64,000 bases of DNA from Streptomyces durmitorensis. Lineage in GTDB: Bacteria; Actinomycetota; Actinomycetes; Streptomycetales; Streptomycetaceae. The notes beneath the pieces were generated by a model. It saw only the letters and a list, made by a program, of their open reading frames with translations. It was not told the origin of the DNA and did no database searches. Made by a program: the position numbers and the translations under genes. The DNA lies in contig NZ_CP097289.1 in assembly GCF_023498005.1 (NCBI RefSeq), positions 8,432,001 through 8,496,000 of the forward strand. Direction: 5' to 3'. Positions 7,463-15,732 of this stretch are shown one piece after another (the first letter of the stretch is position 1; each line of letters opens with the position of its first letter).

Positions 7463-7504
7463 GGCACACAGCCACCGTCCGGCCCCCGTTCCCCTCCCGC
7501 GCCG

Positions 7505-9568
7505 CTACGCCTCGCTGAACAAGCGCCCCTCCACAGCCAGCGCCAGCACGGCGCGCGGGTCGGCCTCCGCGCCGCGGCGGAACGCGTGCTCGAAGGTCTG
7601 GTCGCCGACGGCCGCGCGGGCCCGGCCCCAGGACGCCTCGCGGACGTCGCGCAGCTCGGGCGTACCGCGCTGGCCGTGCCCCACCGAACGCCAGTAGGTC
7701 TGGCCCGTTCCCGACAGCAGGGCCGAGGTCTCCCCCTGACCGAGGGCGGCCGCGGCTGCGGCCAGTACGTCCATGCCAAGCGCGATGCCGAAGCTGTCGC
7801 CCAGGCGGCGCTTGCCGTCCAGCATCGCGCGGGCGTGCTCGGCGGCCCGGGCGGGAGCGTCCTGGGCCAGCGCGATCAGTGCGAGCTGGTAGTCGGTGTA
7901 GGCGCGGGTCCAGCATTCGTCCCGCGCGGCGCAGTCCTCCCGGAGCGAGGTGGCTCGCGCCGCGGCTTCGTCGAGGCGGCCGAGCCCGGTGAGGGCGAAG
8001 ACCCGTACGAGGTGGCAGCGGAGCACCGAAGGCGACGTGAAGGGCGGCCCCGAGGTCCGGCCGAGTGCCCGGTCGGCCACGTCGAGGGCGGTGCGGGGTT
8101 CGCCGGACAGGAGATGGGTGATGCCGAGGAGGTAGGCCGCGGCGAGCCCGCCCTCCACGTCCGCCTCACGCGCCGCGGTCCGCGCGCACTCCCGGCTCAG
8201 CTCGGCCGCCTGGTCGTGCCGGCCCTGCAGCAGGACGACGACGCCGAGCGCCCAGCGGGCCCTGGCCCGCGCGGGGCTGTCCGTGTCGCACAGCAGGAGC
8301 GCCTGGCCCAAGTAGCTGCGGGCCTCGCGCAGATGACCGCAGCAGCTCCAGAAGAACGCGACCAGACCGACGAGTTCGAGGGCGCGCTCGGGTTCGGATC
8401 CGCTGAGATGGTCCAGGGCGGCGCACAGGTCGGTGTGCGCCGCGGCGACGCGCCCGTACCACGTGACCTGTTCCGTGCCCATCCAGCCCTCGTCGGCCAG
8501 GCGGGCAAGGCGGAGGAAGTGATCGGCGTGCCGGGCGGCCGCCGCGCTCTCCTCCTGGAGCTCGGCCAGCCACATCGCCCCGTACTCGCGGACGGTGTCG
8601 AGCAGGCGGTAGCGGCCGCTCGTGTCGTGGCCGACCACGGATTTGGCGATCAGGCCCGCGAGCGCGTCAGGCAGGGTGTCGGCGGTGAGCGGGCCTCCCG
8701 AGCAGACGCCGCGCACCGCGTCGTCGTCGAAGGAACCGCGGAAGACCGAGAGCCTCGCCCACAGCAGCCGTTCCAGCGGCTCGCACAGCTCGTGACTCCA
8801 GCCGATCGCCGTACGGAGGGTCCGGTGGCGCCGCGGCCAGATGGGGGCAGCCGCCTGCAACTCGCCCTGGTGCGAGCGCAGCCGGGACGCGAGTTCACGC
8901 GCAGAGTGGTGCGCGAGCTGGGCCGATGCCAGTTCGAGCGCGAGCGGGAGCCCGTCGAGGAGCTTGCAGATCTCCGTTGCGTGCTCCCGCTGCTCCGGTC
9001 GGTCCGCGCGTGCCCCGGGCGTGATCGCCGCGGCGCGATCGAGGAGGAGGGTGAGCGCGTCGCTGTGGCACGGCAGTGGCTGGAGACCGAGGAGTGTCTC
9101 GCCGCGCACGTCGAGCGGCTGCCTGCTGGTGATCAGGACGGTGAGCCGTGGACAGGCGGTCAGCAGATCGGTGACCAGATTCCGGCAGGGGCCGACGAGA
9201 TGTTCGCAGGAGTCGAGGACGAGCAGCCGCGGCCTGTCGGACAGCCATGCGCAGAGGGCGTCGAGCGGCATGCCGGGTGTGTGGTCGGCCAGGCCCACGG
9301 CGTCGGCCACGGCCGGGATCAGCAGGCGTTCGTCCGGCAGCGCGCCGAGGTCGGCCCAGCACACGTCGCCGAGCAGCGCGGTGTCCTCGGCGGCAAGGGA
9401 GCGCAGGGTGTGCACGGCCAGGCGCGTCTTGCCCACGCCGCCGGTGCCGGTGAGCGTGGTCAGCCGATGCGTCACGAGAGTCGAGGCCAGAGTCTGTCCT
9501 TCGACCGTCCGCCCCACGAAGCGGTCCGTCTCCTCTGGAACGTTGCCCAACATCAGGACAGTCTCCAC
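7505..9568 (-). CDS. NB-ARC/AfsR-type signalling ATPase lacking a DNA-binding domain
   Basis: A 687-residue STAND-class ATPase. The nucleotide-binding domain spans about residues 15-330: P-loop GTGGVGKTRLA, Walker B RLLVLDSCEHL, sensor segment LTVLITSRQPL and GLPLALELAS motif. The C-terminal half (about 370-680) is alpha-helical and Ala/Leu/Arg-rich, resembling the TPR-like arm of AfsR/LuxR-type regulators. Full-length relatives usually end in a LuxR HTH or begin with an OmpR-type HTH; neither is present here, and the protein ends in AVEGRLFSEA. It may act through protein-protein contact or be a shortened regulator. The upstream region is shared with a divergent SRPBCC gene. Confidence 0.8.
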   Translation of the reverse strand: METVLMLGNVPEETDRFVGRTVEGQTLASTLVTHRLTTLTGTGGVGKTRLAVHTLRSLAAEDTALLGDVCWADLGALPDERLLIPAVADAVGLADHTPGMPLDALCAWLSDRPRLLVLDSCEHLVGPCRNLVTDLLTACPRLTVLITSRQPLDVRGETLLGLQPLPCHSDALTLLLDRAAAITPGARADRPEQREHATEICKLLDGLPLALELASAQLAHHSARELASRLRSHQGELQAAAPIWPRRHRTLRTAIGWSHELCEPLERLLWARLSVFRGSFDDDAVRGVCSGGPLTADTLPDALAGLIAKSVVGHDTSGRYRLLDTVREYGAMWLAELQEESAAAARHADHFLRLARLADEGWMGTEQVTWYGRVAAAHTDLCAALDHLSGSEPERALELVGLVAFFWSCCGHLREARSYLGQALLLCDTDSPARARARWALGVVVLLQGRHDQAAELSRECARTAAREADVEGGLAAAYLLGITHLLSGEPRTALDVADRALGRTSGPPFTSPSVLRCHLVRVFALTGLGRLDEAAARATSLREDCAARDECWTRAYTDYQLALIALAQDAPARAAEHARAMLDGKRRLGDSFGIALGMDVLAAAAAALGQGETSALLSGTGQTYWRSVGHGQRGTPELRDVREASWGRARAAVGDQTFEHAFRRGAEADPRAVLALAVEGRLFSEA

Positions 9569-9672
9569 CAGTTGCGAAGGCGCCGATGACCACGTGCACG
9601 AAAGGAGCAGGTGTGGGGGCTGACATTTATGCTACTGGTGAGTAAGGTCGCGGGTCGAGGATCGGAGTGGTC

Positions 9673-10176
9673 ATGACCCGCACGTTCACAGTGTCCCGAA
9701 GCATCCTGGTCAAGGCGTCACCGCAGTCGGTGTACGAGCAGGTCAGCAGGCCCGATCTGATGGGGCGGTGGAGCCCGGAGAACCTCGGGGCGACCGTGCC
9801 CGGAGGCGGAGATCCCACCGGTGTCGGCCTGGTATTCGACGGGCACAACAAGCGCGGCCCGTTCCGGTGGACCACGCGCTGCACGGTGACCGAGGCCGAT
9901 CCGGGCCGGCGTTTCGCCTTCCGCGTGCACGCGATCGGGCTCAAGCGCCCCCGGCTGCGGGCCCCGATCGCCACCTGGGAGTACCGGTTCGAGGACAAGG
10001 ACGGTGCCACCAAGGTGACCGAGACCTGGACGGACGACAGGCGCTCCTGGCCGGCCTTCGTGGCCAACGCCTTCGACCGGCTCGCCACGGGCGGAAAGAC
10101 CTTCGCCGCCTTCCAGGTCGGCAACATCGACAGGACGCTGAGGAACCTCAAGCGGGAGCTCGAGACGGCACGCTGA
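9673..10176 (+). CDS. SRPBCC family (polyketide cyclase/START-like) protein
   Basis: A 167-residue single-domain protein of the SRPBCC fold, which makes a deep hydrophobic pocket for lipids or polyketide-like ligands. Visible hallmarks are the start TRTFTVSRSILVKASPQSVY, the segment RPDLMGRWSPEN, and the strand series FRWTTRCTVTEADPGRRFAF and TWEYRFEDKDGATKVTETW. The ATG is preceded by GGAG at five bases; a GTG two codons upstream is less well placed. Its ligand and role are unknown; members of this group in Streptomyces are often single genes. It is divergent from the ATPase gene and convergent with the permease gene. Confidence 0.85.
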   Translation: MTRTFTVSRSILVKASPQSVYEQVSRPDLMGRWSPENLGATVPGGGDPTGVGLVFDGHNKRGPFRWTTRCTVTEADPGRRFAFRVHAIGLKRPRLRAPIATWEYRFEDKDGATKVTETWTDDRRSWPAFVANAFDRLATGGKTFAAFQVGNIDRTLRNLKRELETAR

Positions 10177-10183
10177 GCCCCTG

Positions 10184-10221
10184 CGGCGCACCGCCGCGCG
10201 GAGACGGGCGGCGGCGCGCCG
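10184..10221. terminator. Bidirectional terminator between convergent genes
   Basis: Arms CGGCGCACCGCCGC and GCGGCGGCGCGCCG pair at 13 of 14 positions around a 10-base loop, exactly between the SRPBCC gene and the oppositely oriented permease gene. Confidence 0.6.
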
Positions 10222-10224
10222 AGG

Positions 10225-11790
10225 CTATGCCTTCACCTTCGCGGAGGCCTCGTCGAGATCACCGCTCGGCGGCCCGGTGATCGGAGCGATCGGTGTGTCC
10301 GACGCGCGCACCCAGCGCGGTCCCTGGGGCCCGTACACCGCGCGCGGCTCCGGGAAGGCCGCGAGGAGGGAGACGTAGACGACCGCCGCGACGGCCGCTC
10401 CCAGCGGGAGGCTGATGTCGGCGCCGTTCGCGAGGTCGCCGAGCGGCCCGACGAACTGTCCGGGGATGTTGGTGAAGAGCACGCCGGTCACCGCACCGGT
10501 CCACCACGCCGCCATGCCGCGCCAGTTCCAGCCGCGCGCGAACCAGTAGCGGCCGCCGTGCTGGCGGCGGGTGAAGACCTGCAGCGCCTCGGGGTCGTAC
10601 CAGCCGCGCCGGGTGACGTAGCCGAGCATCATGACGATCATCCACGGCACCGTGCAGGTGATGATCATCGTGGCGAAGGTGGAGATCGCCTGGACCAGAT
10701 TGAAGCCGAACCGGCCCACGAAGATGAACGTGATGGACAAGGCGCCGATCAGGACGGTGGCCTGGACGCGGCCGAGCCGCGGGAAGACCGACGAGAAGTC
10801 CAGGCCGGTTCCGTACAGCGCGGTCGTCCCGGTCGACATCCCGCCGATCAGCGCGATCAGGCAGACCGGCAGGAAGTACCAGCCGGGCGCGATCGCGAGC
10901 AGACCGCCGACGAAGTTCGGGGCGGCCGGGTCCATGTACGCGGGGGCCTGCTCGGCGATGATCGCCGCGGTCGCCAGGCCGAAGCCGAACGGCAGCACCG
11001 TGGCGACCTGGGAGAGGAAGGCCGCTCCCATCACCTTGCGCCGGGGTGTCTCGGCCGGGATGTAGCGGGCCCAGTCACCCAGGAAGGCGCCGAAGGAGAC
11101 CGGGTTGGACAGCACGATCAGCGCGGCGCCGATGAAGGAGGGCCAGAACAGGTCCTGGGTGGCCCGGTCGGCGTCCGGCGTGAAGATCCCGGCGTACGAG
11201 GGATCGAAGTCCCCCGCGAAGGCGACGAGGCCGAGCACGAACAGCAGGGTCGCCGCCACCACCGCGATCTTGTTGACGAGCAGCATGAAGCGGAAGCCGT
11301 AGACGCACACGGCGAGCACAAGGGCGGCGAAGACGGCGTAGGCGCAGCCGTAGGCCACGTCGCTCTCCGGCACGCCGAGCAGCCGGTGCGCCCCGCCGAT
11401 GAGCGCGTCGCCCGAGCTCCACACCGACAGGGAGAAGAAGGCCACGGCGGTGAGCAGGGAGAGGAAGGAGCCGACGATCCTGCCGTGCACGCCCAGGTGC
11501 GCCGACGACGAGACGGCGTTGTTCGTGCCGTTGCGCGGCCCGAACACCGCCATCGGGGCGAGCAGCAGCGCACCGATGAGCAGCCCGATGAGCATCGCCG
11601 CGAGCCCCTGCCAGAAGGAGAGGCCGAAGAGGATCGGGAACGCGCCGAGCACACAGGTGGCGAACGTGTTGGCGCCGCCGAACGCGAGCCGGAACAGATC
11701 GAGCGGCCCGGCCGAGCGGTCCGCGTCCGGGATGCGTTCGACGCCGTGCGTCTCGACCTCGGTCACGGACGGCGATGACTCCTTGGGCAC
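10225..11790 (-). CDS. NCS1 family cytosine/purine permease
   Basis: A 521-residue membrane transporter of the nucleobase:cation symporter-1 family with about 12 hydrophobic helices. Landmarks are LFRLAFGGANTFATCVLGAF near the N-terminus, MAVFGPRNGTNNAVSSSAHLG, and FGAFLGDWARYIPAETPRR. NCS1 proteins import cytosine, purines, allantoin, hydantoins or thiamine precursors with protons or sodium; substrate is not readable. The GTG chosen (VPKESSPSV) has CAGGGAG in front; a longer frame would add 45 basic residues without a ribosome site. It follows the MurE-like gene on the same strand after 155 bases and may have its own promoter. Confidence 0.9.
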   Translation of the reverse strand: MPKESSPSVTEVETHGVERIPDADRSAGPLDLFRLAFGGANTFATCVLGAFPILFGLSFWQGLAAMLIGLLIGALLLAPMAVFGPRNGTNNAVSSSAHLGVHGRIVGSFLSLLTAVAFFSLSVWSSGDALIGGAHRLLGVPESDVAYGCAYAVFAALVLAVCVYGFRFMLLVNKIAVVAATLLFVLGLVAFAGDFDPSYAGIFTPDADRATQDLFWPSFIGAALIVLSNPVSFGAFLGDWARYIPAETPRRKVMGAAFLSQVATVLPFGFGLATAAIIAEQAPAYMDPAAPNFVGGLLAIAPGWYFLPVCLIALIGGMSTGTTALYGTGLDFSSVFPRLGRVQATVLIGALSITFIFVGRFGFNLVQAISTFATMIITCTVPWMIVMMLGYVTRRGWYDPEALQVFTRRQHGGRYWFARGWNWRGMAAWWTGAVTGVLFTNIPGQFVGPLGDLANGADISLPLGAAVAAVVYVSLLAAFPEPRAVYGPQGPRWVRASDTPIAPITGPPSGDLDEASAKVKA

Positions 11791-11945
11791 AGGCAGCTCC
11801 CTGGGGGACGGCACCACGGCGTACGCGGTGCGGTGGCGGAATTGCAGGGACCGTAGACGCCATGCGCCCCACCGCACCAGTGCCCGATTCGCACTGCGTG
11901 GGCCGAGGCGATGGATGAATCGCACAACCGCCCGCGCAAGCGTCT

Positions 11946-13421
11946 CTACAGCGCGTCGAGTTCGCGGACCACGCTCATGTCGTCGAAGGGGATGAGCTGT
12001 TCACCGACGATCTGGTGCGGTTCGCTTCCCTTGCCCGCGACGAGCACGATGTCTCCCCGCCGCGCGACGGACAGCGCGCGTGCGATCGCGGCGCGGCGGT
12101 CGGTCACCCGGTGGAAGGGCGTCCCGGTGGACGTCAGGCCGGGGACGATCTGGTCCAGGATGATCTCGGGGTCTTCGTTGCGGGGGTTGTCCGACGTGAG
12201 GACGCACAGATCGGAGTGGCGGCCCGCGATCTCGCCCATCAGGGCACGCTTGGTGGTGTCGCGGTCGCCGCCGCAGCCGAAGACGGTGATCACCGAATCG
12301 GTCGCGAAGCCGCGGATCGTGGCGAGCACCTTCTCCAGCGAGTCGGGCGAGTGCGCGTAGTCGACGATCACGCAGACACCCTGCGCGGTGGTGAAGCGCT
12401 CAAGGCGGCCCGGAGTGGGCGGCATCCGGTCCAAGGCCGCCACGAGGGCGGGCAGTTCATGCCCGAGCAGATGGCACGCGGCGAGGGTGGCCAGCGCGTT
12501 GGACACCGAGAAGCGGCCCGGTATCGGGATCGCCGCGGGGTACTTGCGGCCGTCGTGGTGGAGCGTGAAGCGGGTGCCCACCGCGTCCACGACCAGGTCG
12601 CTCGCCCGGTAGTCGGCCTCCGGTGCGTCGAGACCGTACGTGGTCACCGCGCCCGGCATCAGGGCCATGATCTCGGCGCTGACGGGGTCGTCGGCGTTGA
12701 CCACCGCGCGTTCGCACAGGCCGGTGAAGAGGCGCAGCTTGGCGTTCTTGTAGTGCTCCATGGTGCCGTGGTCGTCCAGGTGGTCCTGGGTGAGATTGGT
12801 GAAGACACCGACGGAGACGGGCACATGGTCCAGGCGCCGCTCAAGGAGCCCCATGGACGTGGCCTCCAGCACCACGCTGCTCGTGTCGCGGTCGCGCATG
12901 TGGCCCAGGAGGTAATGCAGGTCCGGCGACTCGGGGGTGCTGAGCACCGACCGCGGCATCGGGATCCGCTCCGTGCCGATCCGGCTTCCCGAGGTGCCGA
13001 TCACGCCCACCTTCGCGCCCTCGGCCAGTCTGAGCGCCGATTCGACCATGTACGAGACGGAGGTCTTGCCGTTCGTACCCGTGATCGCCACGACGTCCAT
13101 CGCGCGGCCGGGCTCGCCGTAGTACCGGGAGGCGACGAGCGAGGCGGCGGCGCGCGCGTCGGTCACCCGCACCACGCACACCTGCCCGGCGGCCGCCACG
13201 CCGGGCAGCGCGTCGCCCTCGGAGAGGACCGCCACCGCCCCTCGTTCCAGTGCCCGGCTGATGCCCCCGGGCCCGCCCTCCTCATGGCCGGGTACGGCGA
13301 CGTACAGCGATCCGGACGTCACTTGCCCGGGATCGAAGGTCATTCCGGCGGTGACCGGGACGCCCGGGTCACCGTGCAGAACGTGGTGGTCGTGCCCGTC
13401 GAGCAGTGCGCTGAGCTTCAC
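11946..13421 (-). CDS. Mur ligase family protein, MurE-like
   Basis: A 491-residue ATP-dependent amide ligase related to MurE, which adds diaminopimelate to UDP-MurNAc-L-Ala-D-Glu. Domain 1 (1-100) binds the UDP sugar, domain 2 (about 105-330) has the P-loop GTNGKT at 115-120 and ATSMGL and NLTQDHLDDHGTMEHY, and domain 3 carries DYAHSPDSLEKVL and the DAP-recognition motif DNPRNEDP near 411. The usual GKGHE box reads GKGSE. The GTG start is backed by GAGGGGA. It is not next to murF, mraY or other division genes, so it looks like a paralogue of the housekeeping MurE; a role in modified wall precursor or natural-product amide formation is possible. Confidence 0.85.
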   Translation of the reverse strand: MKLSALLDGHDHHVLHGDPGVPVTAGMTFDPGQVTSGSLYVAVPGHEEGGPGGISRALERGAVAVLSEGDALPGVAAAGQVCVVRVTDARAAASLVASRYYGEPGRAMDVVAITGTNGKTSVSYMVESALRLAEGAKVGVIGTSGSRIGTERIPMPRSVLSTPESPDLHYLLGHMRDRDTSSVVLEATSMGLLERRLDHVPVSVGVFTNLTQDHLDDHGTMEHYKNAKLRLFTGLCERAVVNADDPVSAEIMALMPGAVTTYGLDAPEADYRASDLVVDAVGTRFTLHHDGRKYPAAIPIPGRFSVSNALATLAACHLLGHELPALVAALDRMPPTPGRLERFTTAQGVCVIVDYAHSPDSLEKVLATIRGFATDSVITVFGCGGDRDTTKRALMGEIAGRHSDLCVLTSDNPRNEDPEIILDQIVPGLTSTGTPFHRVTDRRAAIARALSVARRGDIVLVAGKGSEPHQIVGEQLIPFDDMSVVRELDAL

Positions 13422-13811
13422 AAAAGTCCCCTCGAAGGCGGATCGCGGCACGCCGCGCACGCCCCGCCTGAGGGGCAGGGGCGACGGTCAGCCGGAGTCC
13501 GCGGTGATGCGCGTAAGGCGAGCGGGGCCCCACAGGGGGATATCTGCGTGCGGGCCGAAGGGCCAAGACGGCCGAGGAACGCTACCTGTGCGCCGCACGA
13601 CCGGTCGCCAAGGACCGGATCCGGGTCGTGGAGGGCTGATCACAGATGGCCGGGCGGAGCAGGGACCTGCCCGACACCGCTTCAGTGTACGTCCGCGAAG
13701 GCTCGCGGCAGACGTGTCGGAAACTCGCTGGCCACGGGGCATGAACCATTCCTACGATCATGACCGGTTCGTCCCCCGCTCCCGCACGTCGCCGCATGAG
13801 AAAGGGCCGCA
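13422..13811. other. 390-bp divergent intergenic region
   Basis: The region separates the MurE-like gene (-) from the nucleotidyltransferase gene (+) and must hold both promoters. No credible small gene, tRNA or strong hairpin was seen. The last 60 bases before the nucleotidyltransferase are less GC-rich (AACCATTCCTACGATCATGA), the most promoter-like part. Confidence 0.5.
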
Positions 13812-14579
13812 GTGACCCAGACCGAGGCCACCGTCCACCTGGTGCGCGAGACGCTCGGCACGGACGTCGTCGGCATCTATCTGTACGGCTCCGCCTTGCT
13901 CGGCGGATTGCGGCCGCACAGCGACATCGACCTGTTCGCCGTAGTGGAGCAGCCTCTGTCGACCGGGCAGCGCAGGGCACTCGTCGAGGGCCTGCTGGAT
14001 CTCTCCGTCCGGCCCGCCCGGGGAGATGGGGCGCGCCCCGTCGAGCTGACGCTCGTCGTCCGGCGCCAGGTCACGCCCTGGAGGTACCCGCCGCGCTGTG
14101 CGTTCCAGTACGGGGAGTGGCTGCGCGAGGAGTACGAGCGAGGGCAGCTGCCGTCGCCGGTGCCGAGCCCGGATCTCGCGCCCTTGATCACGATGGTGCT
14201 GCTCGCGGACACGCCGCTTGCCGGGCCGCCCCCGGGCGAGGTGCTGGCTCCCGTGCCCGCCGAGGACCTCGCTCGCGCGATCGTGGCCGGGGTGCCGGAT
14301 CTGCTGGCGGACCTCGCGTCGGACACGCGCAACGTCGTCCTGATGCTGGCCCGGATCTGGATGACTCTGGCGACCGGGACCGTGACGTCCAAGGACGCCG
14401 CGGCCGACTGGGCGCTTGCCCGACTCCCTGAGGCCCACCGGCCCGTGCTCGCCCACGCCCGGACCGTGTACGTCACGGGGGCGGAGGAGCGCTGGCGGGA
14501 ACTGGGGCCGCTCGTGGGCCCGTACGCCGCTCATGTCGCCGGGGTGATCGAGGTTCTGGCCGGGGCGAGCTCGGCCTGA
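13812..14579 (+). CDS. AadA-like aminoglycoside nucleotidyltransferase family protein
   Basis: A 255-residue protein with the ANT(3'')/ANT(9) layout: an N-terminal nucleotidyltransferase fold with GSALLGGLRPHSDIDLF (catalytic Asp38 and Asp40) and RPVELTLVV supplying the likely general base Glu78, then a helical C-terminal domain with FQYGEWLREEYERG, NVVLMLARIWMTLATG and SKDAAADWALARLP, all characteristic of AadA. Such enzymes transfer AMP to streptomycin and spectinomycin. Length matches AadA. The GTG follows GAGAAAGGGCCGCA. Whether it confers resistance is unknown; chromosomal Streptomyces copies are often cryptic. It is divergent from the MurE-like gene. Confidence 0.85.
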   Translation: MTQTEATVHLVRETLGTDVVGIYLYGSALLGGLRPHSDIDLFAVVEQPLSTGQRRALVEGLLDLSVRPARGDGARPVELTLVVRRQVTPWRYPPRCAFQYGEWLREEYERGQLPSPVPSPDLAPLITMVLLADTPLAGPPPGEVLAPVPAEDLARAIVAGVPDLLADLASDTRNVVLMLARIWMTLATGTVTSKDAAADWALARLPEAHRPVLAHARTVYVTGAEERWRELGPLVGPYAAHVAGVIEVLAGASSA

Positions 14580-14622
14580 GGAGCCCGGCAGTACCTCTCA
14601 ACTGCGGTTGTCCGGCGACCTC

Positions 14623-14650
14623 TTGACGTGAATGCGTCACTCGGTATGGT
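14623..14650 (+). promoter_or_regulatory. Predicted promoter of the chitinase gene
   Basis: TTGACG (14623-14628) and TATGGT (14645-14650) are spaced by 16 bases, resembling a vegetative sigma-70 promoter. The -10 overlaps the DasR-like site that follows. Confidence 0.45.
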
Positions 14651-14658
14651 CTAGTCCA
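14647..14658. promoter_or_regulatory. DasR responsive element (dre)-like site
   Basis: TGGTCTAGTCCA matches the Streptomyces chitinase operator TGGTCTAGACCA at 11 of 12 bases. DasR, a GntR-family repressor relieved by glucosamine-6-phosphate, binds such sites in front of chitinase genes. Overlap with the predicted -10 fits repression. Confidence 0.7.
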
Positions 14659-14796
14659 ACGGCGGGAGTTATTCCGGATAGCCGCAGCTCCGGTGTGTCC
14701 GGCGCGCTCCCGACCGCACACCCCCCACACCCCCACATCCCCCCACCATGCGGCGGTCGGTCACGCCTGAGCCGGCCCGCCCGAGGAGTGATCCCC

Positions 14797-15537
14797 ATGC
14801 GTCTTCGTGTACTTGCCGCGCTGACCGCGACCGCGTCCGCCGGCGCGCTCACCCTCCTGACCCTCGCGCCCAACGCCTCGGCCGAGAAAGCGGAGCAGGG
14901 GAAGCAGGCTGCTGCGGCCGAATTCCCGGTCAGTGAGGCCCAGTTCAACCAGATGTTCCCGAACCGGAACTCCTTCTACACCTACAGCGGTCTGACGGCG
15001 GCGCTCAGCGCCTACCCCGACTTCACCGGGACCGGCAGCGACACCGTGCGCAAGCAGGAGGCCGCCGCCTTCCTGGCGAACGTCAGCCACGAGACGGGCG
15101 GACTGGTCCACGTCGTCGAGCAGAACACCGCGAACTACCCGCACTACTGCGACAGTTCCCAGCCCTACGGCTGCCCGGCGGGCAACGACAAGTACTACGG
15201 GCGCGGCCCGATCCAGCTCAGCTGGAACTTCAACTACAAGGCGGCGGGCGACGCCCTGAACATCGACCTCCTGAACAACCCCGACCTCGTGCAGAACGAC
15301 GCGGCCGTGGCGTGGAAGACGGGCCTTTGGTACTGGAACACGCAGAACGGCCCGGGGACGATGACGCCGCACAACGCCATGGTCAACAGCGCGGGATTCG
15401 GCGAGACGATCCGCAGCATCAACGGCAGCCTGGAGTGCGACGGGAAGAACCCCGAGCAGGTGCAGAGCCGGATCAACAACTACACCCGGTTCACCGGGAT
15501 CCTCAACGTCACCCCGGGCGACAAGCTCAGCTGCTGA
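14797..15537 (+). CDS. Secreted GH19 chitinase (no chitin-binding module)
   Basis: A 246-residue enzyme that cleaves beta-1,4 links in chitin with inversion. Residues 1-30 are a Sec signal peptide ending at PNASA. The mature protein is one GH19 catalytic domain with the general acid in SHETGG, the second signature YYGRGPIQLSWNFNY, and Cys residues in PHYCDSSQPYGCPAG and at the C-terminus (KLSC). Other Streptomyces GH19 enzymes often carry a chitin-binding domain; none is present here. The ATG follows CGAGGAGTGATCCCC, and an upstream frame extension lacks a ribosome site. A promoter with a dre-like operator lies 150 bases upstream and a strong hairpin follows the stop. Confidence 0.95.
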   Translation: MRLRVLAALTATASAGALTLLTLAPNASAEKAEQGKQAAAAEFPVSEAQFNQMFPNRNSFYTYSGLTAALSAYPDFTGTGSDTVRKQEAAAFLANVSHETGGLVHVVEQNTANYPHYCDSSQPYGCPAGNDKYYGRGPIQLSWNFNYKAAGDALNIDLLNNPDLVQNDAAVAWKTGLWYWNTQNGPGTMTPHNAMVNSAGFGETIRSINGSLECDGKNPEQVQSRINNYTRFTGILNVTPGDKLSC

Positions 15538-15566
15538 GCCCCACCGGCGGCCGGGTGCCGCTGCTC

Positions 15567-15612
15567 CCCCTCGCCCCGCGGGCTTCGATCCCGCGGGGCG
15601 AGGGGTGCTTTT
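15567..15612 (+). terminator. Strong hairpin terminator after chitinase
   Basis: A perfect 16-bp stem (CCCCTCGCCCCGCGGG with its complement) and 7-base loop CTTCGAT, followed by TGCTTTT, an unusually T-rich tail for this genome. Confidence 0.85.
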
Positions 15613-15732
15613 CAGGGGGCGGTTTTCGGCCAACATTAGTGCAGTGCTCAACCGTCGACCGGGAGGGGCTGGTTGGCTCCGTAAGTGATCAATAGCCTGG
15701 TGAGCGTTGCCTGTTTCTGACCTAGGAGCTAC

